NCBI GenBank assembly: GCA_903871465.1
Contig: CAIQHB010000036.1
Coordinates: 1 to 37,093 of the forward strand
From: an uncultured Methanosarcinales archaeon
GTDB taxonomy: Archaea > Halobacteriota > Methanosarcinia > Methanotrichales > Methanotrichaceae
Reading direction: 5' to 3'
DNA length: 37,093 bases
Part shown: piece by piece, positions 25,965 to 34,185 of the stretch
Layout: each line of letters begins with the position of its first letter
Numbering within the stretch: position 1 is the first letter of the stretch
Program-made: the position numbers and the translations under genes
Notes under the pieces: generated by a model
Database searches by the model: none
Told to the model about the DNA's origin: nothing
The model's input: the letters and a program-made list of their open reading frames with translations, nothing else

Positions 25965-26781
25965 CTTTCTCTATCTCCAGGCTTAAATCAATCCATCTCG
26001 CGTTTCTGGTGAGTGCACCAAGAGATATCACATCCACTCCGCATGCTGCGTATTCCTTGATATTGTCCCGGGTTATGCCTCCTGATGCTTCCAGGAGCAC
26101 TCGTGTTCGAAGACCATAGTTCTGGAGAAGCTCTATTCCGGCAGCAATCTCTGCCGGGGCCATGTTGTCAAACATGATAATATCTGCGCCACCGGTCGCA
26201 GCTTTGAGCATATCGCCCAGGCTTTCTACCTCCACCTCGATCTTCTTGGTGAAGCTGGCCCGATTCCGGGCTCTGCAAAGACACTCTTCCAAGCCCAGAA
26301 TCTTTATATGATTATCTTTTATGAGCACGGCGTCGGAGAGATTGAATCTATGGGTATCGCCACCTCCGAGGAAGACTGCCTTCTTCTCGAATCGTCTGAA
26401 TCCGGGGGTGGTCTTGCGAGTGGCGGCAATGCGCGCACGACCGCCGGCGCATAACACGCACTCCCGGGTGATGGTAGATATGCCGCTCATGCGCGCCATG
26501 AAGTTCAGGACAAGCCTCTCGGATTGCAGGATCTTTCTGGCGTTGCCGCATACGGTGATGACCGTACTCGCAGCAGGGACGAATTCGCCCTCGTCAAAAA
26601 GCCGCTCGGCCTCAAGACCGAAATAATCAAAGATCTCCTCTGCCTCCGCCAGTCCCGAGATGATGCAGTCTTCTTTGGCGATGATGACGGCTCGGGCCGG
26701 AATCTCAGGAACGAGGCTGCTGGAATCGTCCCACTCGCCCAAGTCCTCGCCCACAAATCGCTCCAGCTCTGACCTTAGCAT
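25954..26781 (-). CDS. nadC: Nicotinate-nucleotide pyrophosphorylase (carboxylating)
   Basis: From the ATG at 26781 the product is 275 residues, the usual NadC length; longer in-frame versions run into the opposite gene and lack homology. NadC converts quinolinate and PRPP to nicotinate mononucleotide, CO2 and pyrophosphate. Motifs: RLVLNFMARMSGI, AATRKTTPGFR (PRPP and quinolinate contacts), GGGDTHRFNLSDAVLIKDNH and VLLEASGGI with the C-terminal phosphate loop. It is divergent from nadX across only 40 bp, so precursor supply and this step are probably co-regulated. The downstream surface protein gene overlaps its 3' end. Confidence 0.96.
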   Translation of the reverse strand: MLRSELERFVGEDLGEWDDSSSLVPEIPARAVIIAKEDCIISGLAEAEEIFDYFGLEAERLFDEGEFVPAASTVITVCGNARKILQSERLVLNFMARMSGISTITRECVLCAGGRARIAATRKTTPGFRRFEKKAVFLGGGDTHRFNLSDAVLIKDNHIKILGLEECLCRARNRASFTKKIEVEVESLGDMLKAATGGADIIMFDNMAPAEIAAGIELLQNYGLRTRVLLEASGGITRDNIKEYAACGVDVISLGALTRNARWIDLSLEIEKDAS

Positions 26782-26821
26782 ACCGCAAGGATTTTGATGT
26801 CCAATTGATTTATAGCCTCCG

Positions 26822-27634
26822 ATGCCTCTCAAAGTCGGGCTTGTCGGGTGCGGTGCCATTGGGGCCGAGATCGCAAAAGCGATAGATACTGGCGTGATAG
26901 ATGCAGATCTGGTTGCGGTATGCGACCATAATCCGGCAACGGCCAAAGCTCTCATTGAAAGCTTGCAGCATAAGCCGGTCAAATCCAGACTGGAGGATCT
27001 TGTGACCCTTTCCGATGTGGTAGTGGAGGCGGCGTCTCAAAAGGCCGTCCCTGCCATTGCCAGGGCCGTGCTGGTGAAGGGAAAAAAGCTCATGATCATG
27101 AGCGTGGGCGCTCTGGCCAGCCCTGAACTCTTCCAAGAAGTGAAGAATCTGGCCAAAGAGCACGACTCTCGGGTCTACATTCCCTCCGGTGCGATATCGG
27201 GCCTGGATGCCCTCAAGTCCGCTAGCATTGGGACTATTCGAAAGGTGTCTCTTACTACCACCAAGAACCCGAGCGGTCTGAAGGGCGCGCCTTACATCCT
27301 GGAGAAAAAGATCGATCTCGATGCTTTGACCGGACCGACTTTGATCTTTGAGGGAAGTGCAGCAGAGGCGGTAAAAGCCTTCCCTGCTAATGTGAATGTT
27401 GCCGCAACGCTCTACCTCGCCGCGGGCGGGAGTGATGTGCGGGTTGTAGTTGTGGCAGATCCCAACATTCATGTTAACCGCCACGAGATCGTGGTGGAGG
27501 GCGACTTTGGAAGGATATCAACTCGAGTGGAGAATGTCCCTTCGCCTCGCAACCCCAGAACCAGCTATCTGGCGGCGCTTTCGGCCATCGCCACATTGAG
27601 GAGCATTATGGAGGCTGTGAAGATTGGAACCTAA
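26822..27634 (+). CDS. nadX: L-aspartate dehydrogenase
   Basis: A 270-residue protein of the aspartate dehydrogenase/homoserine dehydrogenase-like family. It oxidises L-aspartate to iminoaspartate with NAD(P), replacing NadB ahead of quinolinate synthase NadA. Visible features: Rossmann motif GCGAIGAEIA at the N-terminus, VVVEAASQKAV after it, SVGAL, PSGAISGLDAL, TTKNPSGLKGAP, and NVNVAATLYLAAGG with the C-terminal dimer/active-site region. The length is typical. nadA is not in this window. The start has no obvious ribosome site. The 3' end overlaps the convergent deacylase gene by 4 nt. Confidence 0.94.
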   Translation: MPLKVGLVGCGAIGAEIAKAIDTGVIDADLVAVCDHNPATAKALIESLQHKPVKSRLEDLVTLSDVVVEAASQKAVPAIARAVLVKGKKLMIMSVGALASPELFQEVKNLAKEHDSRVYIPSGAISGLDALKSASIGTIRKVSLTTTKNPSGLKGAPYILEKKIDLDALTGPTLIFEGSAAEAVKAFPANVNVAATLYLAAGGSDVRVVVVADPNIHVNRHEIVVEGDFGRISTRVENVPSPRNPRTSYLAALSAIATLRSIMEAVKIGT

Positions 27635-28752
27635 AAAACCCTGTGAATTTCATTGATCTTTTCTTTCAAGCCCTTCAGTGTTGCGGCCAGCTCTAATGTT
27701 ATCCTTTTCTGGGTCTCTTTGCCCACCTTCATCTCAATATCCGGAAGTGCAAGAGGCTCTCGGTCTGTCAGGTTCATAAAGAACTCTGCCCAATAGGGCG
27801 GCAGATATTCTGGCAATGCGTCGCCCCTCATGAGAGATAGAACGCTGGCCCAGGCCACAGGCACTACTTCCATATTGTATCCGCCCCCGCCAAGCGCGAG
27901 AAGACGGCCCTCTGAATGCAGGCCTGTAAGGTCGATGATGCGACGAACGAGATCTGTATAGCCGTTGAGCGTCATATTCAGGCTGGTAAGGGGGTCGGAG
28001 TAATGAGCATCCACTCCTAGCTGGGCTACCACAACCTGAGGCTTGAACCATTCAAAGAGCCTGGGAACGATCTCTGCAAAAGCCCGGGCATATTCGTCAT
28101 CTCCTGCATACATGGGCATGGGTATATTCACACTGTACCCCTTCCCAGGACCTATGCCGATCTCGTCAATAAAACCGGTGCCCGGAAATAGGTACAATCC
28201 TGATTCGTGCAGGGAGACCGTCAGAACGTGGGGGTCGTCGTAAAATATCTGTTGCACTCCATCTCCATGGTGACCATCGATGTCTATGTAGAGAATCCGA
28301 TCGAACCGCTCTCTCAAGACGGCGATGGCAAGAGCCGGATCGTCAAAAACACAAAACCCCGAGGCATTGGATGGCATGGCATGGTGCAGGCCGCCCCCTA
28401 TATTGAAGGCGCTGCAGTCTTCTCTGACTATACGGCGAGCGGCGTCGATGCTGGCTCCCGCGATAAGGCGCGAAGCGTCGTAAATTCCCGGGAAGACTGG
28501 AGTGTCATCGCTGCCGAGGCCGAAGGCAAGGTCCGGCTTCTCCAATTTCACGGCGGCCAGGTATTCTGCTGTATGCACACGCTGCAAATCAGCTTCAGAG
28601 GCTGGATTGGGCTCGACCATGCATGCGAGACCGTCTACGAGGCCCAACTCCTCCATGAGCCTGCAGGCGAGCATCAAACGAGTCGGGTTGAAGGGATGCT
28701 CCGGTCCGAAGTTGTAGTTCTGAAACTTGTCGCTGTAATATAGATAGATCAT
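27631..28752 (-). CDS. AcuC/histone-deacetylase-family deacylase
   Basis: A 373-residue arginase/HDAC-fold protein. Active-site elements: GGLHHAM (catalytic His pair), DIDGHHGDG (Asp and His zinc ligands), GVDAHYSDPL (second zinc Asp region) and GGGGYN (transition-state Tyr). AcuC of bacteria removes acetyl groups from acetyl-CoA synthetase; in an acetate-using methanogen a similar role is plausible, but polyamine or histone-like substrates are also possible. It starts within the end of the zinc-ribbon gene (4-nt overlap), so those two are translationally coupled. Convergent with nadX with a 4-nt overlap. Confidence 0.9.
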   Translation of the reverse strand: MIYLYYSDKFQNYNFGPEHPFNPTRLMLACRLMEELGLVDGLACMVEPNPASEADLQRVHTAEYLAAVKLEKPDLAFGLGSDDTPVFPGIYDASRLIAGASIDAARRIVREDCSAFNIGGGLHHAMPSNASGFCVFDDPALAIAVLRERFDRILYIDIDGHHGDGVQQIFYDDPHVLTVSLHESGLYLFPGTGFIDEIGIGPGKGYSVNIPMPMYAGDDEYARAFAEIVPRLFEWFKPQVVVAQLGVDAHYSDPLTSLNMTLNGYTDLVRRIIDLTGLHSEGRLLALGGGGYNMEVVPVAWASVLSLMRGDALPEYLPPYWAEFFMNLTDREPLALPDIEMKVGKETQKRITLELAATLKGLKEKINEIHRVF

Positions 28753-28946
28753 CTATAGCCTTTCTCAACCAGGCCATCGCTCCAGTAGTTATCGCAATCT
28801 TTGCAATAGAATATGGTTTCAATTATGATCTTCTTCCAGTTGTCAGCATCCAGGGCCCGCCTAAGCTCCTTATGCTCGCACTCATTGCCGCACTTGGGAC
28901 AGAAGGGTACGTAATGTTCCAGAACTGCCAGGTCCTCATCAGCCAT
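28749..28946 (-). CDS. Small zinc-ribbon protein
   Basis: A 65-residue protein with two CxxC knuckles, FCPKCGNE near 15-20 and YCKDCDN near 47-52, separated by a basic helix (KELRRALDADNWKKI). This is a classic zinc-ribbon pattern. The second knuckle is followed by YWSDGLVEKGYR. GAGGAAT lies 6 nt before the ATG. It sits between the presenilin-like protease gene (57 nt upstream) and the deacylase gene (4-nt overlap). A regulatory or adaptor role for the deacylase is inference from coupling. Confidence 0.83.
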   Translation of the reverse strand: MADEDLAVLEHYVPFCPKCGNECEHKELRRALDADNWKKIIIETIFYCKDCDNYWSDGLVEKGYR

Positions 28947-29003
28947 CGATTATTCCTCTTCCGGAGTTCCAAGGGCCGGATTGGGCCAAAAAGTTGTCGG
29001 TGA

Positions 29004-29876
29004 TCATATGGGTCGTACACCCGCGGCGAGGCATCCCACCAGGAATCCCAGAATTACTCCCGAATTGAGGAAAGGCAGTCCAGCCTGGGGCCGATCCCTT
29101 GAGGTCGTCATCAAGAGGAGAAAGCCAAGGTATGTGCCCAGCATTGCTCCCAGGACGGGCAAACTCAGTCCATAGAAGCCTCCGGCAGGAAGCGACCAAC
29201 CAGCTGATATTACCAAAATTGTAGGTATGATAGCGTCGCCCAGGCCCAGGAAATAGGCACCCCTCTTCCTGGTCTCATCGGACGAACTGGAAATCTCCTG
29301 ATCTATGCGGAAGCTATAGTCCCGGCTTTTAGGCACCACAAAGAGCATTGGGGCTTTTATTTTGATAGCGCCCTCCGCCAAGGAGATCATATGGCGGGTC
29401 TTGTAGACGGATATGGCATCGTAGACCGCCAGAACCACCAGTAGTAGCAGTGCAGGAAGAATGGTCATGCTCACACCAAAAAGCGAGCTGATGCCGGCAC
29501 ATACCAGAATTCCGAAGGCGTCTATGATATACCACTCCGGATAGAAGTGCAACAATAGCATTATTGCGAGAGTTGGCGCAATTGCCAGCAATGGCGACAT
29601 GAAGGCCACCATCACGTAATAAATGCTGACGGCAATGGAAAGCAGTATGAAGCCACTGATGATCCATCCCCTCTTCAATTTCATGGCCAGGAGAAGAAGG
29701 GCTGTAAATACAAGGATGAGGAGCATATAAGCAATGGGGTTGGCGATCGACGTGGGGTCCTCGAAGACCCTGTTGCCGCTGGCAGAGATCGCAGGAGTGA
29801 TGGCCAGAGCTAGAATCTGCACTACCATCACAAAGAACAACATGACCAGCACCGGAATCTTTGAACTTTCGGACAT
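29004..29876 (-). CDS. Presenilin-like A22-family intramembrane aspartyl protease
   Basis: A 290-residue polytopic membrane protein with about nine hydrophobic segments, the archaeal presenilin/signal-peptide-peptidase homologue (PSH) family. Catalytic motifs: YD at 152-153 in VLAVYDAISVYKT, GLGD at 211-214 in YFLGLGDAIIPT, and a PAL-like motif AGLPFLNSG near 265-273. The soluble loop between the two aspartates (about 170-205) is typical. These enzymes cleave membrane-spanning helices. The substrate is unknown. It probably heads an operon with the zinc-ribbon and deacylase genes. TATA-like AT-rich sequence follows the start codon region at 29885-29915. Confidence 0.9.
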   Translation of the reverse strand: MSESSKIPVLVMLFFVMVVQILALAITPAISASGNRVFEDPTSIANPIAYMLLILVFTALLLLAMKLKRGWIISGFILLSIAVSIYYVMVAFMSPLLAIAPTLAIMLLLHFYPEWYIIDAFGILVCAGISSLFGVSMTILPALLLLVVLAVYDAISVYKTRHMISLAEGAIKIKAPMLFVVPKSRDYSFRIDQEISSSSDETRKRGAYFLGLGDAIIPTILVISAGWSLPAGGFYGLSLPVLGAMLGTYLGFLLLMTTSRDRPQAGLPFLNSGVILGFLVGCLAAGVRPI

Positions 29877-29956
29877 ATAAGTAGTATTATAACTTTAATA
29901 TATTTTATATAATTATCAAGATGTGAATCCTTTGCAACAGTGTGTGCTACTGAGTA

Positions 29957-30502
29957 TTAATCTATTTGTGCATCTGTCCCATGACTCCTTTTTTTCTCTT
30001 CCAGCAATTCCAGATAGGAGCTGCGAATCGACCCGCCAAGGCCAAGCCCGGCCAACACACAGAGCACTTTCGTCCTCTGTATCTCCCAACCGATATCCCC
30101 CACTGCCTCTACCTCCAGAAAGGAGCCCAAACCCTCAACCTCGTCCAGTGCGATGACGATATCACCAAAGGAATACTTCGTCCGGCGCTTGCATACTTCT
30201 GCAGATAGTTCAAAACCTAAGACAAGAAGTATCTGCTCCATCTGCACCGGGTCGTCGATCTTTACCGTCCATTCCAGGCGTGACTTGGTTTCTTGGTCGA
30301 GCTTGGGTCCTTTATAGGTCAGACGTGCGCCCTCTTCTTTGATGCGAATACGCAGCGCCTCGTCACTCACTTTGAAGTCGCGCAAAGGCGAATTGAAATA
30401 GAGGTCATGGTGGTTCTCCACTTTCAACGGCTTTGCTCCCAGGGCCTTGATCTTCTCTTGCGTATCCTTTTTGGCGCGAGCCTTGACTTCGACTTCGATC
30501 AT
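29957..30502 (-). CDS. cyaB: CYTH-domain protein, class IV adenylate cyclase (CyaB)-like
   Basis: A 181-residue CYTH protein. The N-terminal signature ExExK is present as MIEVEVKARA, and the barrel continues with DLYFNSPLRDF, EALRIRIKEEGARLTYKGPK (basic triphosphate-binding residues) and IALDEVEGLGSFLEVE. CYTH proteins bind triphosphates and include thiamine triphosphatases, tripolyphosphatases and CyaB-type cyclases. In archaea CyaB is mostly an annotation label, and a triphosphatase activity is equally likely. It overlaps the end of valS by 4 nt, so it is translated from the valS transcript. Confidence 0.87.
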   Translation of the reverse strand: MIEVEVKARAKKDTQEKIKALGAKPLKVENHHDLYFNSPLRDFKVSDEALRIRIKEEGARLTYKGPKLDQETKSRLEWTVKIDDPVQMEQILLVLGFELSAEVCKRRTKYSFGDIVIALDEVEGLGSFLEVEAVGDIGWEIQRTKVLCVLAGLGLGGSIRSSYLELLEEKKRSHGTDAQID

Positions 30503-33075
30503 CTTCGAACCAGCACTGTGGCGACCCCCAAATTCAGGATATCCACTGCTTCTCCTGCGGAAAGTGTCTCGATCTCTACTGTCGCGGCCTCAGGTGGAAG
30601 CTCTATGACCTCGCCCTCCAGCTCGACTCGGATCTGCCCGGTGGTCTTCTGGCTGGCTACTAGATTCGGGTCCATGGCACGGAGGGCGTTTATGATCTTG
30701 TGGCTCTTATCCTTGAACCTGGGGCCAATGATCTTCATCTGCGGCTTGACGGCAACGGGCTTCATCTCAATCTTGGGGCAACCTGTCATGCTCTCGACCG
30801 GGGAGTTGGCCACGCCCACCAGATCGAAGGTCTCCAGGGTCATATCGGAATATACCATGATTCCTGTCAGAGGCGAATTTAGGGCCATCCCCTTTTCGGC
30901 CTTGTAGCGGCGAAGCGCTGCTGCAATCTCTTTTATGGCATGTCCCGCAGGATCGACTGCGATTCTTGTGGCTATGGGCCAGTTTGCTACATGCACGCTC
31001 TCTCCCGTCAGTGAATGATAAATCTCTTCAGATAAGAAGGGAGTGAATGGTGCCATAAGTTTCGCAATCGTCTCCAGGGCAGTGTAAAGGGTATTTTGAG
31101 CGGCTCTTTTCTGGGGTCCGTCCGGGCCATAAAGCCGGGCCTTGACCAGTTCGATATAGTTATCGGCCAGCACATCCCAGGCAAAGGCCCTTATGGCCTT
31201 CATGGTTTCATCGAACTGGAAACCGTCCATGGCTCTGGTTGCACTGACAACCAGCTGATCCAGCTCTCCCAGAAGCCAGCGGTCCACCTGTCCGGGATTC
31301 GCTTCCACCTTCTCGATTAAGGGCCGGGAGAAGCGAAAGATCGACCAGAGCTTCTGCTGGAATCTGCTGGCGGCAGTAATCTCCTTCCACTGGAATGGGA
31401 TATCGTTTCCAGGGCTGCCGCCAATGGCAGCCCACTGGCGAAGCGCATCTGCTCCATTGGTCTCGAAGACCTCTTCCGGGCGTATGAAATTGTTCAGGGA
31501 CTTGGACATCTTGTGCCCGTCTTCACCCAGAGCCATGCCATTGATGAGAATGGAGTCCCAGGGCTTGACCCCTTCCAGGGATTTTGTCCTCAATATGGTA
31601 TAGAATGACCAGGTGCGAATGATGTCATGGCCCTGCGGTCGAAGCTGGGTCGGCATGCGGAGGTCCTTCCTATTCGGCCAGCCCGCTACGGCGAGCGCTG
31701 AGATGGAGCTGTCCATCCAGGTGTCCAGGACATCTTGCTCGGGAATGAAATCGTCGGAGCCGCACTTGCATCTTACAGGAGGACTTGTCTGGTTGGGGTC
31801 CAAAGGAAGCCATTTCTCGTCGGCCACCAGGACTTCCTGGCAGTCACGGCAGTACCAGACGGGGATGGGTGTGGCAAATACCCTCTGCCGGGAGATGCAC
31901 CAATCCCATTCCATGGAGTCTGCCCAGTTATCAAGCCGGACCCGCATATGAGGTGGTATCCACTCGATCTCCGCTGCGGTCTTCTTGATCTCCTCGGCGC
32001 TTATCCGGACAAACCACTGCTGCTCAGAGAGAATCTCAATAGGCGTCTTGCATCGCCAGCAAAGCCCTACATTCTGTTGCAGAGGCTCTTGCTTGAAGAT
32101 TATTCCGAGACCTCGCAGATCCTCGGTTATCTTCTTCTTGGCCTCATCTACAGAGAGGCCTTTGTATGGCCCAGAGATGTCTGTGAGCCTGCCGCTGCGG
32201 TCTATGGCCTGGCGGAGCGGGAGGTGGTGCTCCATCCACCATCTAACATCCTGCTTATCGCCAAAGGTGCAGATCATGACGAATCCTGTGCCAAAATTTG
32301 GGTCCACAACCGGGTCTGAAATCACAGGAACATCGTAATCAAATATAGGAACCTTAACGGTCTTGCCGATGTATTTCTGATAGCGCTCGTCTTTTGGATT
32401 CACAGCTACTGCCACGCAGGCCGGCAGGAGCTCGGGGCGAGAGGTGGCAATCTCTATATGGCCGTCCTCTGCTAAAAATCGCATGTAGTTCAGAGTTGAG
32501 GTTCTGGAATCGTATTCCACTTCCGCGAGGGCTATGGCCGTACCGCAGCGAGGGCACCAGTTTACAGGATGCTCTTCTCGATAGATCAGGCCTTTCTCAT
32601 ACATGCGCACGAATGAGGTTTGCGTCTTGACGTAGTACTCCGGTTTCATGGTGGCGTACTCGTTGGACCAGTCTATTGACAGGCCCAATCTGCCCATCGA
32701 CTGATGGAAACGGACGATCGCCTCATCGGTCAGCTTTTCACAGAGCCTTCGAAACTCCTCTCTCGGGACCTGGTTTTTGGTGATGTGGTTCAATTGCTCC
32801 ACCTTCACCTCTGTGGGAAGTCCGTGGCAGTCCCAGCCCTGAGGGAACATGACATTGTAGCCTTGCATGCGCTTGTAACGGGCCACGAAATCGATGTAGC
32901 ACCAGTTGAGGGCGTTCCCGATGTGGAAGTTTCCCGTCGGATAAGGCGGTGGAGTGTCGATGATGTATTGCGGCTTCTCCGACTCCCAGTCAAAGTAATA
33001 GATTGAACTATCCCAGCTTTGCACCCATTTCTCTTCTACCTGTCTAAAGTTGTACTCCTTGGAGACCTCGCTCAT
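30499..33075 (-). CDS. valS: Valyl-tRNA synthetase
   Basis: An 858-residue class Ia synthetase that charges tRNA-Val. The ATP motif HIGH appears as FHIGNALNW, and KMSKS is present as GHKMSKSLNN. The editing domain is about residues 200-350 (ATSRPELLPACVAVAVNP). Zinc knuckles are visible at NWCPRCG, LCWRCK, WYCRDC and CKCGSDD, typical of archaeal ValS. The anticodon-binding domain covers about the last 250 residues. CAGGAG lies 6 nt before the ATG. Divergent from tsr3 across 76 bp. Confidence 0.97.
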   Translation of the reverse strand: MSEVSKEYNFRQVEEKWVQSWDSSIYYFDWESEKPQYIIDTPPPYPTGNFHIGNALNWCYIDFVARYKRMQGYNVMFPQGWDCHGLPTEVKVEQLNHITKNQVPREEFRRLCEKLTDEAIVRFHQSMGRLGLSIDWSNEYATMKPEYYVKTQTSFVRMYEKGLIYREEHPVNWCPRCGTAIALAEVEYDSRTSTLNYMRFLAEDGHIEIATSRPELLPACVAVAVNPKDERYQKYIGKTVKVPIFDYDVPVISDPVVDPNFGTGFVMICTFGDKQDVRWWMEHHLPLRQAIDRSGRLTDISGPYKGLSVDEAKKKITEDLRGLGIIFKQEPLQQNVGLCWRCKTPIEILSEQQWFVRISAEEIKKTAAEIEWIPPHMRVRLDNWADSMEWDWCISRQRVFATPIPVWYCRDCQEVLVADEKWLPLDPNQTSPPVRCKCGSDDFIPEQDVLDTWMDSSISALAVAGWPNRKDLRMPTQLRPQGHDIIRTWSFYTILRTKSLEGVKPWDSILINGMALGEDGHKMSKSLNNFIRPEEVFETNGADALRQWAAIGGSPGNDIPFQWKEITAASRFQQKLWSIFRFSRPLIEKVEANPGQVDRWLLGELDQLVVSATRAMDGFQFDETMKAIRAFAWDVLADNYIELVKARLYGPDGPQKRAAQNTLYTALETIAKLMAPFTPFLSEEIYHSLTGESVHVANWPIATRIAVDPAGHAIKEIAAALRRYKAEKGMALNSPLTGIMVYSDMTLETFDLVGVANSPVESMTGCPKIEMKPVAVKPQMKIIGPRFKDKSHKIINALRAMDPNLVASQKTTGQIRVELEGEVIELPPEAATVEIETLSAGEAVDILNLGVATVLVRR

Positions 33076-33151
33076 CTAAAACTCCTGGCTTCTTGGCTGC
33101 TAGGGGAGTTGAACACAATGTTAATAGGATTATCGGTAGACCATAGGCAAG

Positions 33152-33643
33152 ATGGAACTCATAATTTACCATGCCAATCAATGCGACCCCAAGAAGTGCT
33201 CTGGAAAGAAACTGGCCCGCTTCGAGCTCGTTCGTCTAACCCGGCATATAAACCAGCTCCGGCCTTTCCTGGTTCTCAGCCCCTTCTCAGAAAAGGCCCT
33301 CTCGCCAGCGGATAAAGGAATCAGAGGGCTTGCTGCACTGGATTGCAGCTGGGCGCATGCCGAGGAGGTCTTCTCGCATTTCCGGCTTCAGGAAAGGGCA
33401 CTTCCCTTTCTAGTGGCCGCGAATCCCGTAAACTTTGGAAAGCCGTTCAAGCTCTCAACCGTAGAAGCCCTGGCCGCGGGGCTGGTCATACTGGGCGAAA
33501 AAAACCAGGCTGAATCTATACTTTCCAAATTCAACTGGGGGCACGTATTCCTGGAGCTCAACCGGGAACCTCTTGCGGAGTATGCGGCTGCCAGGGACTC
33601 GGCAGAGGTGGTCCGCATTCAAATGGCATATCTCTCGGAATAA
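33152..33643 (+). CDS. tsr3: Tsr3 family (DUF367) rRNA aminocarboxypropyltransferase
   Basis: A 163-residue protein of the Tsr3/DUF367 family. In yeast and archaea the family transfers the aminocarboxypropyl group of S-adenosylmethionine to a modified uridine near the decoding site of the small-subunit rRNA. The start [21 protein letters not shown] is diagnostic (Asp, two Cys and Lys after the first strand). [15 protein letters not shown] and [28 protein letters not shown] form the SAM-binding knotted region. Divergent from valS. Its stop lies inside the hsp20 promoter region. Confidence 0.93.
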   Translation: MELIIYHANQCDPKKCSGKKLARFELVRLTRHINQLRPFLVLSPFSEKALSPADKGIRGLAALDCSWAHAEEVFSHFRLQERALPFLVAANPVNFGKPFKLSTVEALAAGLVILGEKNQAESILSKFNWGHVFLELNREPLAEYAAARDSAEVVRIQMAYLSE

Positions 33644-33670
33644 ATATAAGCTGCCCGCGCATATTATTCC
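33637..33670 (+). promoter_or_regulatory. hsp20 promoter with inverted repeat
   Basis: A TATA-like sequence AATAAATATAAG (about 33639-33650) overlaps the stop of tsr3. It is bracketed by an inverted repeat, GGAATAA at 33637-33643 and TTATTCC at 33664-33670. The downstream arm lies at the expected start of transcription, 13 nt before the hsp20 ATG. This would suit a heat-shock repressor that covers both TATA and start site. It does not match the CTAAC-N5-GTTAG site reported for the Archaeoglobus HSR1 regulator. Confidence 0.5.
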
Positions 33671-33682
33671 GTGGTGTTTTAG

Positions 33683-34183
33683 ATGACTGGATGGATTCCG
33701 GCGGATGAATTGAGAAAGCTGCAGAAGAGGATGAACAGGCTCATAGAAGAACTTGGTCTTGATGATATGGAGTCCAGGTATATTGAGGAGATGGAGCGCA
33801 TGCAAAAGCGTATGAGCGATCTCATGGAAGATGTGGAGAATAAAGAAGAGGAGTGGGGCGTGATAAAACCGCTGGCGGACGTCCACGAGACAGACGAGGA
33901 ATTAGTCGTAACCATGGATATGCCCGGGGTGGACAAAAAGGACATCGATATCACTGTATTGGACGATGAGTTGCATGTGGTAGCCGAGAGAAAGAGTGAG
34001 GCAGAGGTGGCTGAGAAGAACTACCACAGACGCGAACGCACCTACAAGAAGTTCGAGCGCAAGATATTGCTGCCTGTGGACGTCAAGATGGATGAGGCCA
34101 GGGCCCGCCTTGCGGAAGGTGTTTTGGAGGTCACCCTGCCGAAAGTTGTGATCGTCTCCCGCAAGCGCATAAGCATTGAATGA
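33683..34183 (+). CDS. Small heat shock protein Hsp20 (alpha-crystallin family)
   Basis: A 166-residue chaperone. The N-terminal about 55 residues form a charged, probably coiled helix (ELRKLQKRMNRLIEEL and MERMQKRMSDLMEDVEN). The alpha-crystallin domain covers about 60-160 (PLADVHETDEELVVTMDMPGV, ITVLDDELHVVAER, FERKILLPVDVKMDEARARLAEGVLEVTLPK). An IxI-type tail is present as RISIE. Hsp20 oligomers hold unfolding proteins. The gene has its own promoter and ends two bases before the convergent ribBA stop. Confidence 0.95.
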   Translation: MTGWIPADELRKLQKRMNRLIEELGLDDMESRYIEEMERMQKRMSDLMEDVENKEEEWGVIKPLADVHETDEELVVTMDMPGVDKKDIDITVLDDELHVVAERKSEAEVAEKNYHRRERTYKKFERKILLPVDVKMDEARARLAEGVLEVTLPKVVIVSRKRISIE

Positions 34184-34185
34184 TT

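Noticed and set aside
26782-26982. N-terminal extension of nadC by 67 codons
   Set aside because: The extension is antisense to nadX and lacks NadC homology; the ATG at 26781 gives the normal family length.
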